In this document: positions 26,253 through 33,823 of the stretch, one piece after another
Position numbering within the stretch: the stretch's first letter is position 1
Layout: each line of letters opens with the position of its first letter
Assembly: GCA_026702755.1 (NCBI GenBank)
Contig: JAPPBX010000036.1
Span: 1 to 64,000, forward strand
Source: Candidatus Poribacteria bacterium
GTDB lineage: Bacteria > Poribacteria > WGA-4E > WGA-3G
Direction of reading: 5' to 3'
Length of the DNA: 64,000 nucleotides
Position numbers and translations under genes: made by a program
The notes under the pieces: generated by a model
Told to the model about the DNA's origin: nothing
Database searches by the model: none
The model's input: only the letters and a program-made list of their open reading frames with translations

Positions 26253-26366
26253 AACTATGGGAGTGATACGACCTATAGACTAAACAGCGAGGAAATCGCT
26301 GGTGCCCTTGCTATTGATCCCATTGGAAAATTAGCAACAACTTGGGGCGATATTAAACGCAAATAG
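26253..26366 (+). pseudogene. C-terminal remnant of a LamG-type protein
   Basis: A 37-codon frame without a plausible start ends in GKLATTWGDIKRK and TAG. It matches the C-terminus of the LamG protein encoded just downstream (GKLATTWGRLKQ). It lies 5 nt after the sigma/propeller gene in a different frame and is followed by a terminator, so it looks like the tail of a deleted paralogue. Transcription from upstream would still end at its terminator. Confidence 0.65.
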
Positions 26367-26394
26367 AATACGCCACGGTTTCTATGGGCGTATT
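26367..26394 (+). terminator. Rho-independent terminator
   Basis: AATACGCC (26367-26374) pairs with GGCGTATT (26387-26394) and is followed by TTCT. It begins directly after the remnant's stop codon and probably ends the sigma factor transcript. Confidence 0.65.
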
Positions 26395-26497
26395 TTCTAA
26401 TCCTAATTGAAGTTATTATTTGCTTGTACAGATTAGAAATTGAGATTTACAACGAAACTCACAGGTTTTACTTTTTAGAGAAAAAAGGAGATATAAA

Positions 26498-27385
26498 ATG
26501 AGACACCGACAAATCCTTACATGCCTCTTTTTACTTGTTTTGATTCCGCTGAGTGCGAAAGCGTTCCCGCCCCCATCACCCGCGGGCGGGAACTATTTAG
26601 TCCTTGACGGGGTCGATGACTACGCCGTTTTGGATTTTGAAACCTTTGGTATGCTTTTACCCGAAGGCGCGGACGAATTCACCATTGAAGCATGGATATA
26701 TCCAACTACGCCGCCCGACGAGAAGACAGCAGCAACGATACTCAGTCAACAGATGCGTATGCGTGTTCTAAACGATGAATTTCAGGCACTAAATAACATA
26801 CTTCAGGGATTACATAACATGAACGGTCTCCCTGAGGCGGACGTGGTCTTGATAATGGATGCCCATCTTTCAGGACGCGGCGCGCATGCCACGACACCAT
26901 TTTTCCCGATTCCACTCTCGCTGAACCAATGGCACCACATCGCTTTTCAGGCGAAAGGAAATCAGACGACAACGATCGTCAATGATCTTGTGAGGACATG
27001 GGAACTCGGGACACCTATCGGAAACGAGTTCGCTTGGCGTCCAAAGAACTTTACGATCGGAGGATTTGGAAAAAAAATTGAGGTGCCTTGGAGGAACAGA
27101 TGGTTTTGGGGTTCCTTTAGTGGATATATTGATGAGGTTCGTATCTCAAAGGATGCCCGTTATGATGTTAACAAAAAGGGTGTTGTGCCACGAGGAAAAT
27201 TCAAGGATGACGCAAAGACGGTTGCCTTATGGCATTTTGATGAACCCGGTGGCACCCAGCAATTTTCAGATGCATCGGGCAACGCGTATCATCTGATGGG
27301 TATAGGCGGTGCAAAGACCGGAAACCCGCTCGCCGTCGAAGCACAAGGAAAACTCGCGACGACATGGGGGCGACTTAAGCAGTAG
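26498..27385 (+). CDS. Secreted LamG/concanavalin-like domain protein
   Basis: The product is 295 aa. A signal peptide ends at AKAFP. The mature part matches LamG-like jelly-roll domains: NYLVLDGVDDYAVLDF at the start, FTIEAWIYP, LNQWHHIAFQ and later FSGYIDEVRISKDAR with TVALWHFDE. These domains usually bind glycans or other cell-surface ligands. The C-terminus carries the KLATTWGRLK tag also seen in the nearby remnant, suggesting a family-specific tail of unknown role. The ATG has a strong Shine-Dalgarno sequence, AAAAGGAGAT. A tRNA-like sequence and a terminator follow the stop codon. Confidence 0.88.
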   Translation: MRHRQILTCLFLLVLIPLSAKAFPPPSPAGGNYLVLDGVDDYAVLDFETFGMLLPEGADEFTIEAWIYPTTPPDEKTAATILSQQMRMRVLNDEFQALNNILQGLHNMNGLPEADVVLIMDAHLSGRGAHATTPFFPIPLSLNQWHHIAFQAKGNQTTTIVNDLVRTWELGTPIGNEFAWRPKNFTIGGFGKKIEVPWRNRWFWGSFSGYIDEVRISKDARYDVNKKGVVPRGKFKDDAKTVALWHFDEPGGTQQFSDASGNAYHLMGIGGAKTGNPLAVEAQGKLATTWGRLKQ

Positions 27386-27410
27386 AAGGATATATTACCA
27401 ATTTACCTAA

Positions 27411-27483
27411 CGCGGTGTAGAGAAATTGGTATCTCGCGTGATTCATTCCTATGAGGTTGGGCGTTCAAGCCGTCCCACTGCAA
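27411..27483 (+). tRNA. Initiator-like tRNA-Met (CAU), divergent or degenerate
   Basis: The 73 nt fold with standard lengths: acceptor CGCGGTG/CACTGCA (7), TA, D-stem GAGA/TCTC with loop AATTGGTA, G26, anticodon stem CGTGA/CTATG with loop TTCATTC (CAT at 27444-27446), variable AGGTT, T-stem GGGCG/CGTCC with loop TTCAAGC, discriminator A. Positions U8, A14, A15-U48, GG18-19, A21, U33, G53, TTCAA and C61 are as expected. C1-A72 is unpaired and pair 11-24 is A-U, both initiator hallmarks. However, the three G-C pairs of initiator anticodon stems are absent, pair 31-39 is A-C, and position 37 is T instead of a purine. CCA is not encoded. It may be a pseudogene or a specialised tRNA. Confidence 0.6.
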
Positions 27484-27485
27484 TG

Positions 27486-27539
27486 GCTACCTGATATTCT
27501 ATACATGAAAGTCCTCCAATGCTTGATTTGTCAGGTAGC
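27486..27539 (+). ncRNA. Stem-loop directly downstream of the tRNA-like sequence
   Basis: GCTACCTGA (27486-27494) pairs perfectly with TCAGGTAGC (27531-27539), enclosing a 36-nt loop that includes GTCCTCCAATG, with a CCTCC able to pair with Shine-Dalgarno sequences. It begins 2 nt after the tRNA-like sequence. An RNA role is inferred only from the structure. Confidence 0.35.
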
Positions 27540-27562
27540 AATTCTCTTACTTTAGAAGACTG

Positions 27563-27594
27563 ATAGGTGCGGTGAAAACCGCACCTATATTTTT
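27563..27594 (+). terminator. Strong Rho-independent terminator
   Basis: ATAGGTGCGGT (27563-27573) and ACCGCACCTAT (27578-27588) form an 11-bp stem closed by GAAA and followed by ATTTTT. It would end a transcript containing the LamG gene, the tRNA-like sequence and the stem-loop. Confidence 0.85.
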
Positions 27595-27748
27595 GTCTCA
27601 GCGCAACAAAGAAAAGTGAAAAAAATCTCAACTTTCAGCAAAGTATGTGGTATCATAGATTGTATCTATGATTAAACTCAACGACTGGCTGAATCCATAC
27701 GAAATGCTGCGAAAATAACCTCAAAACCGTTTACCAAGAGGAATAGCT

Positions 27749-29116
27749 ATGACAACTCATGAGACACTTGAGGCAAAAGTCGATCAACTGTTTGCGGAAT
27801 GGAACAGGTCGGATTCCCCAGGTGCTGCTCTGGCGGTTACCAGAGAGGGTGAAATCATCTATAAACGCGGCTACGGGATGGCGAACCTTGAATATGACAT
27901 CCCCATTACAACAACGACCATCTTCGATATCGCTTCGGTGTCCAAGCAATTCGCGGCGTTTGCTATTGCCACTTTAGCGCACGACGGAAAACTTTCGTTA
28001 GATGACAACATCCGAACGTACCTGCCTGATGTTCCGGATTTTGGACACACAATCACACTCCGACATCTTTTGCATCACACCAGCGGATTACGGGATTGGG
28101 TGCAATCTCTTGTTATCGCGGGAGTCACAATGGAGGATGTAATTTCGTTCAAACACATCTTAAAAATGGTCCGTCAGCAGAAAGCACTCAATTTCGAGCC
28201 GGGGGCAGCATATTCATACAGCAATACGGGCTACAATCTGCTCGCAGAAATTGTCGAAACGGTAACAGGGGATTCATTTCGGGAATGGACGGATGCCAAC
28301 ATCTTCAAGCCGCTCGCAATGACGAACTCTCACTTTCACGATGACCACCAAATGATACTGAAGAACCGAGCGTATTCGTATCAAGCGGTCGAAAATGGTG
28401 GGTTTAAACATGCTGTCAATAATACAACTGCTCTCGGTTCAAGCTCCCTCTTTTCAACGGTGGAAGACCTGGCGAAGTGGATTCTGAACTTTGATAACAT
28501 ACAGATTGGCGAACAAACAGTGATTGAACAGATGCACCAGCGTGGCGTGCTTAACAACGGGGAACAGATTAGTTACGCCTTCGGATTGAACATCGGTGAC
28601 TATAGAGGATTGAAAACGGTCGGACACAGCGGGTCGTGGCGGGGATTTCGGAGCCATTTGATGCGCTTTCCCGATCAGAAATTTGGCGTTGTCATCTTAT
28701 GTAATCTGGATACCTTTAATCCACTCCGTTTGGCAGAAAAAGTCGCTAATATCTATCTCACTGATGTCCTCGCTCCTTTAGAAGCATCCGAGTCAGAAAA
28801 AGAAGTAGAGCCGGCTGAAGACACCAAATCTGAACCACTGGCACTGGAACAGTTGACGGAATTTGAAGGTGACTACCATACTGAAGAACTCGATACAACC
28901 TATACCATTCGTGCGCGTGAGGATGGACTCGTGGCACAACACATACGGCACGATGATATATTGCTAACCTACACCGACGGTCATTTCCATGGGGATTCCT
29001 GGTTTTTTCCAGAGGTGCGCTTTACACGAGACGATGCTGGACGCGTTACAGGGTTTAAACTGACCGGAGGCAGAGTCAAAAACCTGTATTTTGAGAAAAA
29101 GACACGTTTTGCCTGA
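27749..29116 (+). CDS. Serine hydrolase, beta-lactamase class C family
   Basis: The product is 455 aa. It has the penicillin-binding-protein/class C fold: the nucleophile motif SVSK in FDIASVSKQFAAF (SxxK), YSN in AYSYSNTGYN (YxN) and HSGSWRGF (the KTG-equivalent HxG). HLLHHTSGLRDW is a conserved family segment. The last 110 residues form an extra beta-rich domain (LTEFEGDYHTEELDTTYTI), as in many esterase-like members. No signal peptide is visible, so the protein may be cytoplasmic, unlike true beta-lactamases. The role could be esterase or peptidase; the substrate is unknown. GAGGAA precedes the ATG at 27749. Confidence 0.9.
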   Translation: MTTHETLEAKVDQLFAEWNRSDSPGAALAVTREGEIIYKRGYGMANLEYDIPITTTTIFDIASVSKQFAAFAIATLAHDGKLSLDDNIRTYLPDVPDFGHTITLRHLLHHTSGLRDWVQSLVIAGVTMEDVISFKHILKMVRQQKALNFEPGAAYSYSNTGYNLLAEIVETVTGDSFREWTDANIFKPLAMTNSHFHDDHQMILKNRAYSYQAVENGGFKHAVNNTTALGSSSLFSTVEDLAKWILNFDNIQIGEQTVIEQMHQRGVLNNGEQISYAFGLNIGDYRGLKTVGHSGSWRGFRSHLMRFPDQKFGVVILCNLDTFNPLRLAEKVANIYLTDVLAPLEASESEKEVEPAEDTKSEPLALEQLTEFEGDYHTEELDTTYTIRAREDGLVAQHIRHDDILLTYTDGHFHGDSWFFPEVRFTRDDAGRVTGFKLTGGRVKNLYFEKKTRFA

Positions 29117-29173
29117 ATGCACGTCGCATTTGAGCAAGTCCGCCGCAAATCAAGGATTACGCGAATTCTAAGG

Positions 29174-29202
29174 TTGACAGTTCATAAAATTCATGGTATA
29201 CT
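29174..29202 (+). promoter_or_regulatory. Sigma-70 promoter for the HEPN-PIN pair
   Basis: TTGACA (29174-29179) and TATACT (29197-29202) are 17 nt apart, about 70 nt before the HEPN gene start. It is one of the best promoter matches in the window. Confidence 0.7.
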
Positions 29203-29271
29203 TAACTTATCGGGACGGTTGCCCCATCAATCCAGTACCGAATCCTAACATGTTCTTGGGAGATAACTAAA

Positions 29272-30084
29272 ATGAATCAGAAATTTGAGAAAAGTCAAAA
29301 ACTGGAAAAGTGGCTCAGATGGATGGAAACGATTCACAACGAGATTCTGGCACTCGTTGCGGATGCAAACATGTTCTGGGAAGTCCAAGACATAATCCGT
29401 GAAAATCCACGTATCCAAAAGCCCAATGCTTTCTATAGCTATCTTGCGAGAACTTATCTCTCTCATGCGTTAGTTGGGCTCCGTCGGCAAATGAAATTAC
29501 AGAAGGATAGCATATCTTTTGTAAGATTGCTTGACGAGATTGCCAAAAATCCTGAAGAACTCTCCCGCAGCTACTTCAATTCCCGCCATCCTCATTTTAA
29601 TGGACCCGACTTGGATCAAGTAGTGGGCAAGGCGAGTCTTGAAGCAGTGGGAATTGTTGACGCTTCTCAACTGCAGGAAATTATAAAGGTGGATGACTTT
29701 GCGCCATACGCAGAGGCCAGTGGCACGCATGTTTGTCCACAAATGGTAGAAGACGATCGGAAAAGGCTTGAATCCGCTGCCAAAAAACATGAAGCGTTTG
29801 CTGATAAACGGATTGCACATTGGGATAAGCGTAAGCCGACAGTTGTTCCCACCTTCGAGGCGTTAGATGACTGCATCAAATTGTTAGATCAGACGTATGT
29901 GAAGTACCATTTTCTGTTTCATGCTGAATCAATAGATACCTTGATGCCAACCTATCAATACGAATGGAAAAGTATTTTCTGTGAACCTTGGTTAAAGGTT
30001 GGCTTTGGGAGTGCCAAAGGACTCATTCACGTCGGTGAAGGTTTTGACGATGAACTTCCAGATTTCAAAGAGTATATGGAATGA
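29272..30084 (+). CDS. HEPN/AbiU2-like protein
   Basis: The product is 270 aa and entirely helical in appearance. YSYLARTYLSHALVGLRRQMKL in the first half and FADKRIAHWDKR in the second match the AbiU2-like HEPN pattern, in which a helix-loop with R..xxH near an AH dipeptide supplies the putative RNase residues. HEPN proteins commonly act as ribonucleases in defence and toxin-antitoxin systems. GGGAG lies 10 nt before the ATG at 29272. The gene overlaps the PIN-domain toxin gene by ATGA, so translation is coupled. Whether it acts as antitoxin, second toxin or sensor is open. The assignment is from motif memory. Confidence 0.65.
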   Translation: MNQKFEKSQKLEKWLRWMETIHNEILALVADANMFWEVQDIIRENPRIQKPNAFYSYLARTYLSHALVGLRRQMKLQKDSISFVRLLDEIAKNPEELSRSYFNSRHPHFNGPDLDQVVGKASLEAVGIVDASQLQEIIKVDDFAPYAEASGTHVCPQMVEDDRKRLESAAKKHEAFADKRIAHWDKRKPTVVPTFEALDDCIKLLDQTYVKYHFLFHAESIDTLMPTYQYEWKSIFCEPWLKVGFGSAKGLIHVGEGFDDELPDFKEYME

Positions 30085-30467
30085 AATATCTGCTCGATAC
30101 GCATACCCTGATTTGGTTTCTTACAGGTGACAAAAAACTTAGTGATAAAGCACGAGGCTTAATCGACAACCCAAGCAACAGAAAGTTTCTCAGCATCGCC
30201 AGCCTTTGGGAGATAGCCATTAAAGTGAGTTTAGGGAAACTCGCTTTAAACAAACCGTTTGAGAAGTTGTTTCCAGAACAACTCCATTTCAATCGCATTG
30301 AAATATTGGACATCACAGTGGGGAACCTCATCAAGCTTACCACTTTACCTTTTCACCACCGAGATCCGTTTGACCGATTGATAATCGCTCAAGCACTCGT
30401 TGAGGGGCTTCGAGTAATTGGGGCAGATGTGATCTTTGATGCTTATGGGATAAACAGAGAATGGTGA
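30081..30467 (+). CDS. PIN-domain toxin (VapC-like ribonuclease)
   Basis: The product is 128 aa, of the COG3744 type. The acidic residues of the PIN nuclease site are visible: LLDTHTLIWFL (first Asp), SLWEIAIKVSLGKL (Glu) and HRDPFDRLIIAQA (two Asp). PIN toxins cleave RNA, often tRNA or rRNA, and are normally held by an antitoxin encoded just upstream. Here the upstream gene is a 270-aa HEPN-like protein overlapping by four bases, and no small AbrB-, Phd- or RHH-type antitoxin is seen. It is probably part of a toxin-antitoxin or defence unit with a non-standard partner. Confidence 0.88.
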   Translation: MKYLLDTHTLIWFLTGDKKLSDKARGLIDNPSNRKFLSIASLWEIAIKVSLGKLALNKPFEKLFPEQLHFNRIEILDITVGNLIKLTTLPFHHRDPFDRLIIAQALVEGLRVIGADVIFDAYGINREW

Positions 30468-30496
30468 ACCTAATGCATATCGTCTCAGCATTTTTG

Positions 30497-30523
30497 TTGA
30501 CATCTGAACAAAATTTATATAAT
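30497..30523 (+). promoter_or_regulatory. Promoter for the restriction-modification operon
   Basis: TTGACA (30497-30502) is followed after 15 nt by TATAAT (30518-30523); a 17-nt spacing would give TAATGG. It precedes the truncated restriction gene and the methyltransferase. Confidence 0.5.
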
Positions 30524-30611
30524 GGGGAAGTTAAACTTATTAGCCCGTGGGAAAGCTCTCGGTAAATCCACGCCGAAATCCAATTTTTTGAAAGGAATGA
30601 CTTGTTAAACG

Positions 30612-30821
30612 ATGACACTTAAGGAACATATTGACGACATACGCGAAGGTTTAGACAAAGGAGTATTTATAGGCGAAGCAGCAGTTTCACAAGGTATCGT
30701 CTTGAGACTGATCAACATCTTGACTCGCCCCACATACAACACTCAAGTTGTTACTCCTGAACATGGACATCGTAAAGAAACTAATGTATTCTGGGCATCC
30801 CTGAGGAAGTACTATCCATGA
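30612..30821 (+). pseudogene. Truncated N-terminus of a restriction endonuclease-like protein
   Basis: The 69-aa frame begins TLKEHIDDIREGLDKG with GEAAVSQGIVLRLI and YNTQVVTPEH, the opening of type I R-like (HsdR N-terminal) endonuclease proteins that are normally several hundred residues long. After residue 51 the sequence (ETNVFWASLRKYYP) no longer fits, so the gene appears truncated by a deletion. Its stop overlaps the methyltransferase ATG (ATGA), so it may still be translated and coupled to it. A functional small protein cannot be ruled out. Confidence 0.55.
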
Positions 30822-31933
30822 TTGGAATAGAAAATATTGACTACCTTTCAAATCAACTTATTACATATATAGGCAATAAGCGTTCGCTATTGGCCCACAT
30901 AGGCAAAGCAGTTACACAAGTAAAAAAACGAATAGGCAAATCACACCTTCGTGTATTTGACGCATTCAGCGGCTCCGGTATAGTCTCTCGTTTTATGAAA
31001 GCCCATACCTCGTATCTTGCAAGTAACGATTTTGAGGACTATGCTGCGTCAATTTCACGATGTTATCTCCAAAATCACAGTTCAGTTGATTTGGCTACAA
31101 TTGCCAGAATTGTTGAGGAACTCAACAATCGTGTGGACGAACCCACTTCTAAAGGATTTATTGAGAAACTTTATGCCCCTGAGGACGAATCACGGATTAC
31201 ACAAAACGACCGAGTTTTCTACACACGCGATAATGCCCGCCGATTAGATAATTATCGTAGAATGATTGAGGGCTATCCCACAAGCTTTCGTGATTCACTA
31301 CTAGGACCTCTTCTTAGCAAAGCATCTGTCCACTCAAACACTTCGGGAGTATTTAAGGGCTTCTACAAGAACAAGATGACTGGAATTGGGCAATACGGCG
31401 GCACTAATTCTAACGCATTAAGCCGTATTAAAGGGCAAATTGAATTAGAACCACCTGTTCTAAGTCAATTTGAATGTGACTACGAAGTGTATCATGACGA
31501 CACAAATAAGATAGCTAGTCAGATAAAGGAACTTGATTTGACTTATATTGATCCGCCTTACAATCAACATCCTTATGGTTCAAATTACTTTATGCTAAAC
31601 TTACTTGTGCATTATAAAGAACCTATTAATATAAGTCGAGTATCAGGTATTCCAGAAAACTGGAAACGTTCAGGCTATAATGTTCAAACAAAATCTAAAG
31701 AACTATTTAATGATCTACTGCATACACTTGACACGCGTTTTCTCCTTATTTCGTTTAATAATGAAGGGTTTATTTCTCCAGACGAAATGCGTACGATGCT
31801 TCAAAAAATAGGTATTGTTGATGAATTTGAGATTCAGTACAACACATTCCGTGGATCGAGGAATCTAAGAAACCGAAACATTCACGTAACTGAACAACTA
31901 TTTCTTATAGAGAGGAAATTCAATGGCAAATAA
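30818..31933 (+). CDS. D12-class adenine-specific DNA methyltransferase
   Basis: The product is 371 aa. Motif X is YIGNKRSLLAHI near the N-terminus, motif I (S-adenosylmethionine binding) is FDAFSGSGIVSRF, and motif IV (catalysis) is TYIDPPYNQHPYGSNYF. This order (X, I, IV) and DPPY define N6-adenine methyltransferases of the D12/Dam-like group. It overlaps the downstream EcoRI-like endonuclease gene by 11 nt and therefore presumably protects that enzyme's site; the inferred target is GAATTC. The gene is AT-richer than the surrounding chromosome, which fits acquisition by horizontal transfer. Confidence 0.88.
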   Translation: MIGIENIDYLSNQLITYIGNKRSLLAHIGKAVTQVKKRIGKSHLRVFDAFSGSGIVSRFMKAHTSYLASNDFEDYAASISRCYLQNHSSVDLATIARIVEELNNRVDEPTSKGFIEKLYAPEDESRITQNDRVFYTRDNARRLDNYRRMIEGYPTSFRDSLLGPLLSKASVHSNTSGVFKGFYKNKMTGIGQYGGTNSNALSRIKGQIELEPPVLSQFECDYEVYHDDTNKIASQIKELDLTYIDPPYNQHPYGSNYFMLNLLVHYKEPINISRVSGIPENWKRSGYNVQTKSKELFNDLLHTLDTRFLLISFNNEGFISPDEMRTMLQKIGIVDEFEIQYNTFRGSRNLRNRNIHVTEQLFLIERKFNGK

Positions 31934-32642
31934 AGATCAACTACAGAAACTACGTACAAACACTATAATCAATAAAAAATCAAAAAAACAAGAGATTGAA
32001 CTTCTCAAGGCACTTCGTGAAGTTGTTTACTATTTGGAAGACAAATTTGCCAAAAGGATTACCTTAACTTATGAAAGACAATGGTATCTGAAGGACCTTA
32101 TTAATGAACTGAGGACATATTTCCCTGACATCGATTTACATTGCCACTCCGAAAAGACCCATATGAAACCGGATGGAGGTATTCTTGGAATAAAAAGTGT
32201 CAAGGACAGCATATCAACCTATCCAATTCTAATTTCGGAGGTTAAAAATCAGGGAACAAATGATTTACGTGAAAAAGAAGGAAAACCCAAGCAAGCAAAA
32301 GGAAATGCTATTGAACGTCTTGGAAAGAACTTAATAGGATTTCGGACCGCGTTACTGTCTGAAAGTATTTTTCCTTTTGTTTGTTTCGGATATGGTTGCG
32401 ACTTTGAGGAAACATCCTCGACTTTGGATAAGGTATCAACCATGGCAATGTTTGGCAAACTTAACAAGAGTTATCTCCACAACGAGGAAGATGGACGATT
32501 CAACCGCGGTAGTTTCTATTTCCGTGCCGAGGAGTGGACAGCTGGTGAAATGTTTGACATTATGAAAGATATTGCGGAACGTGCTGTGTTATATTACTTC
32601 TCTAAGTACCGCGAAGATTATTTCACTAATTCTTCTGATTGA
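31923..32642 (+). CDS. EcoRI-family type II restriction endonuclease
   Basis: The product is 239 aa, somewhat shorter than EcoRI (277). The catalytic residues line up: KPDGGI gives D84 (EcoRI D91) and ISEVKNQG gives E106 and K108 (EcoRI E111, K113). GNAIER at 127-132 keeps the Asn, Ala, Glu and Arg that read bases in EcoRI, and LSESIFPFV matches LSESHFPYV. The predicted recognition sequence is therefore GAATTC, by inference. GAGAGGAAA precedes the ATG, which lies inside the methyltransferase gene. Together they form a complete type II restriction-modification pair in an AT-rich segment. Confidence 0.9.
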   Translation: MANKDQLQKLRTNTIINKKSKKQEIELLKALREVVYYLEDKFAKRITLTYERQWYLKDLINELRTYFPDIDLHCHSEKTHMKPDGGILGIKSVKDSISTYPILISEVKNQGTNDLREKEGKPKQAKGNAIERLGKNLIGFRTALLSESIFPFVCFGYGCDFEETSSTLDKVSTMAMFGKLNKSYLHNEEDGRFNRGSFYFRAEEWTAGEMFDIMKDIAERAVLYYFSKYREDYFTNSSD

Positions 32643-32714
32643 ATAATCAACTCTGGTGAAGCATAGAATATATGATCAAGCTGCTCATAATGAGGCAGGA
32701 CACCTGACTGTAAG

Positions 32715-33803
32715 ATGAACACAAAAATGAAGAAAACAGAAACACTTGAACAACAGAAACCCTCAGTTATCGACTGTGATGTGCATAATACTCTCGCTTC
32801 TGAGACAGTGTTGTACCCCTATCTCTCCGAACGCTGGCGCAAGCATCACGGTATGGTCGGTACAACCGATCGCGTTGGGGCATATATACCTCGCGCCCAT
32901 CCCTTCGGTGCCAGATATGATGCATGGACACCCTCCGGACATCGTCCCGGTTCCGATCTCGATTTCCTACGAGAGCAGCTTCTGGACGCGTTCAACATCG
33001 AATTCGGTGTCCTTAACTGCTTGACACCGGTCTGCGAGATGCCCAACCTCGCCTACGCCGCAGCCTGGGCACGCGCTGTAAACGATTGGCAAATCGAAGA
33101 ATGGCTTGAAAAAGAACCGAGACTCCGTGCCTCTATGATCGTTGCATGCGATGACGCAGAGTTCACAACAATGGAGATCAAGCGACTGGCAGGGCATCCG
33201 GGTTTTGTGCAAATACTGCTGCTCGCACGCACGATGGAACCTTTGGGTAGACGTAAATACTGGAAGATGTATGAGGCAGCGGTGCAGCATGATCTCCCGA
33301 TTGGCATCCATTTCACCGGTGTCGGTGTCGGACCTATCACCGCCGTTGGTAGACCTTCACACTATATCGAGGACCACGCCGGTATGACACAGGCGTTTCA
33401 GACACAGGTCACCAGTCTCGTCTGTGAAGGGGTGTTTGAACAATTCCCGACGCTTAAGGTTGTTCTCATTGAGGGGGGGTTCGCTTGGCTACCACCGCTG
33501 ATGTGGCGACTCGATCGTGCGTGGAGGAAGCTGCACGATGAGGTACCTGAGTTGAAACGGCTCCCTTCCGAGTACATCCGAGAGCATCTCTGGATTACCA
33601 CGCAGCCGATCGAAGAACCGCCTAAACAAGAATACTTTGATCAGCTGCTGGCGCAGCTCAACTTAGATGATAAGTTGATGTTCGCAACCGACTATCCGCA
33701 TTGGGATTTCGATTCTCCAGATCAGGCACTCCCGAAAAACCTCTCACCAACCCTTAAACGCAAGATCATGGCGGAAAATGCGCGTGCCTTCTATCGGTTG
33801 TAA
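32715..33803 (+). CDS. Amidohydrolase family 2 protein (paralogue 2)
   Basis: The product is 362 aa; a second in-frame ATG at 32727 is equally possible. It resembles the protein encoded at 21740-22825 throughout: VIDCDVHN in place of the DxHxH motif, LYPYLSERW, NDWQIEEWLEKEPRLRASMIV, IHFTGVGV and FATDYPHWDFD with the final metal-binding Asp. The shared DCD(L/V)HN signature suggests a subfamily. It converges on a PhyH gene 20 nt away, just as its paralogue sits in a region with a PhyH gene. The substrate is unknown. Confidence 0.88.
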   Translation: MNTKMKKTETLEQQKPSVIDCDVHNTLASETVLYPYLSERWRKHHGMVGTTDRVGAYIPRAHPFGARYDAWTPSGHRPGSDLDFLREQLLDAFNIEFGVLNCLTPVCEMPNLAYAAAWARAVNDWQIEEWLEKEPRLRASMIVACDDAEFTTMEIKRLAGHPGFVQILLLARTMEPLGRRKYWKMYEAAVQHDLPIGIHFTGVGVGPITAVGRPSHYIEDHAGMTQAFQTQVTSLVCEGVFEQFPTLKVVLIEGGFAWLPPLMWRLDRAWRKLHDEVPELKRLPSEYIREHLWITTQPIEEPPKQEYFDQLLAQLNLDDKLMFATDYPHWDFDSPDQALPKNLSPTLKRKIMAENARAFYRL

Positions 33804-33823
33804 AAAAAGAAAGTAGCAACCAA

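Noticed and set aside
27449-27631. A 60-codon minus-strand frame ending in GRLERPTS
   Set aside because: It is the complement of the tRNA-like T-arm and of the terminator, a known source of false proteins.
27669-27719. A 16-codon frame (IKLNDWLNPYEMLRK) before the serine hydrolase
   Set aside because: It lacks a ribosome-binding site and any recognisable relative; too short to support.
29272-30467. Classical VapBC pair
   Set aside because: The upstream partner is 270 aa without an AbrB, RHH or Phd-like DNA-binding domain.
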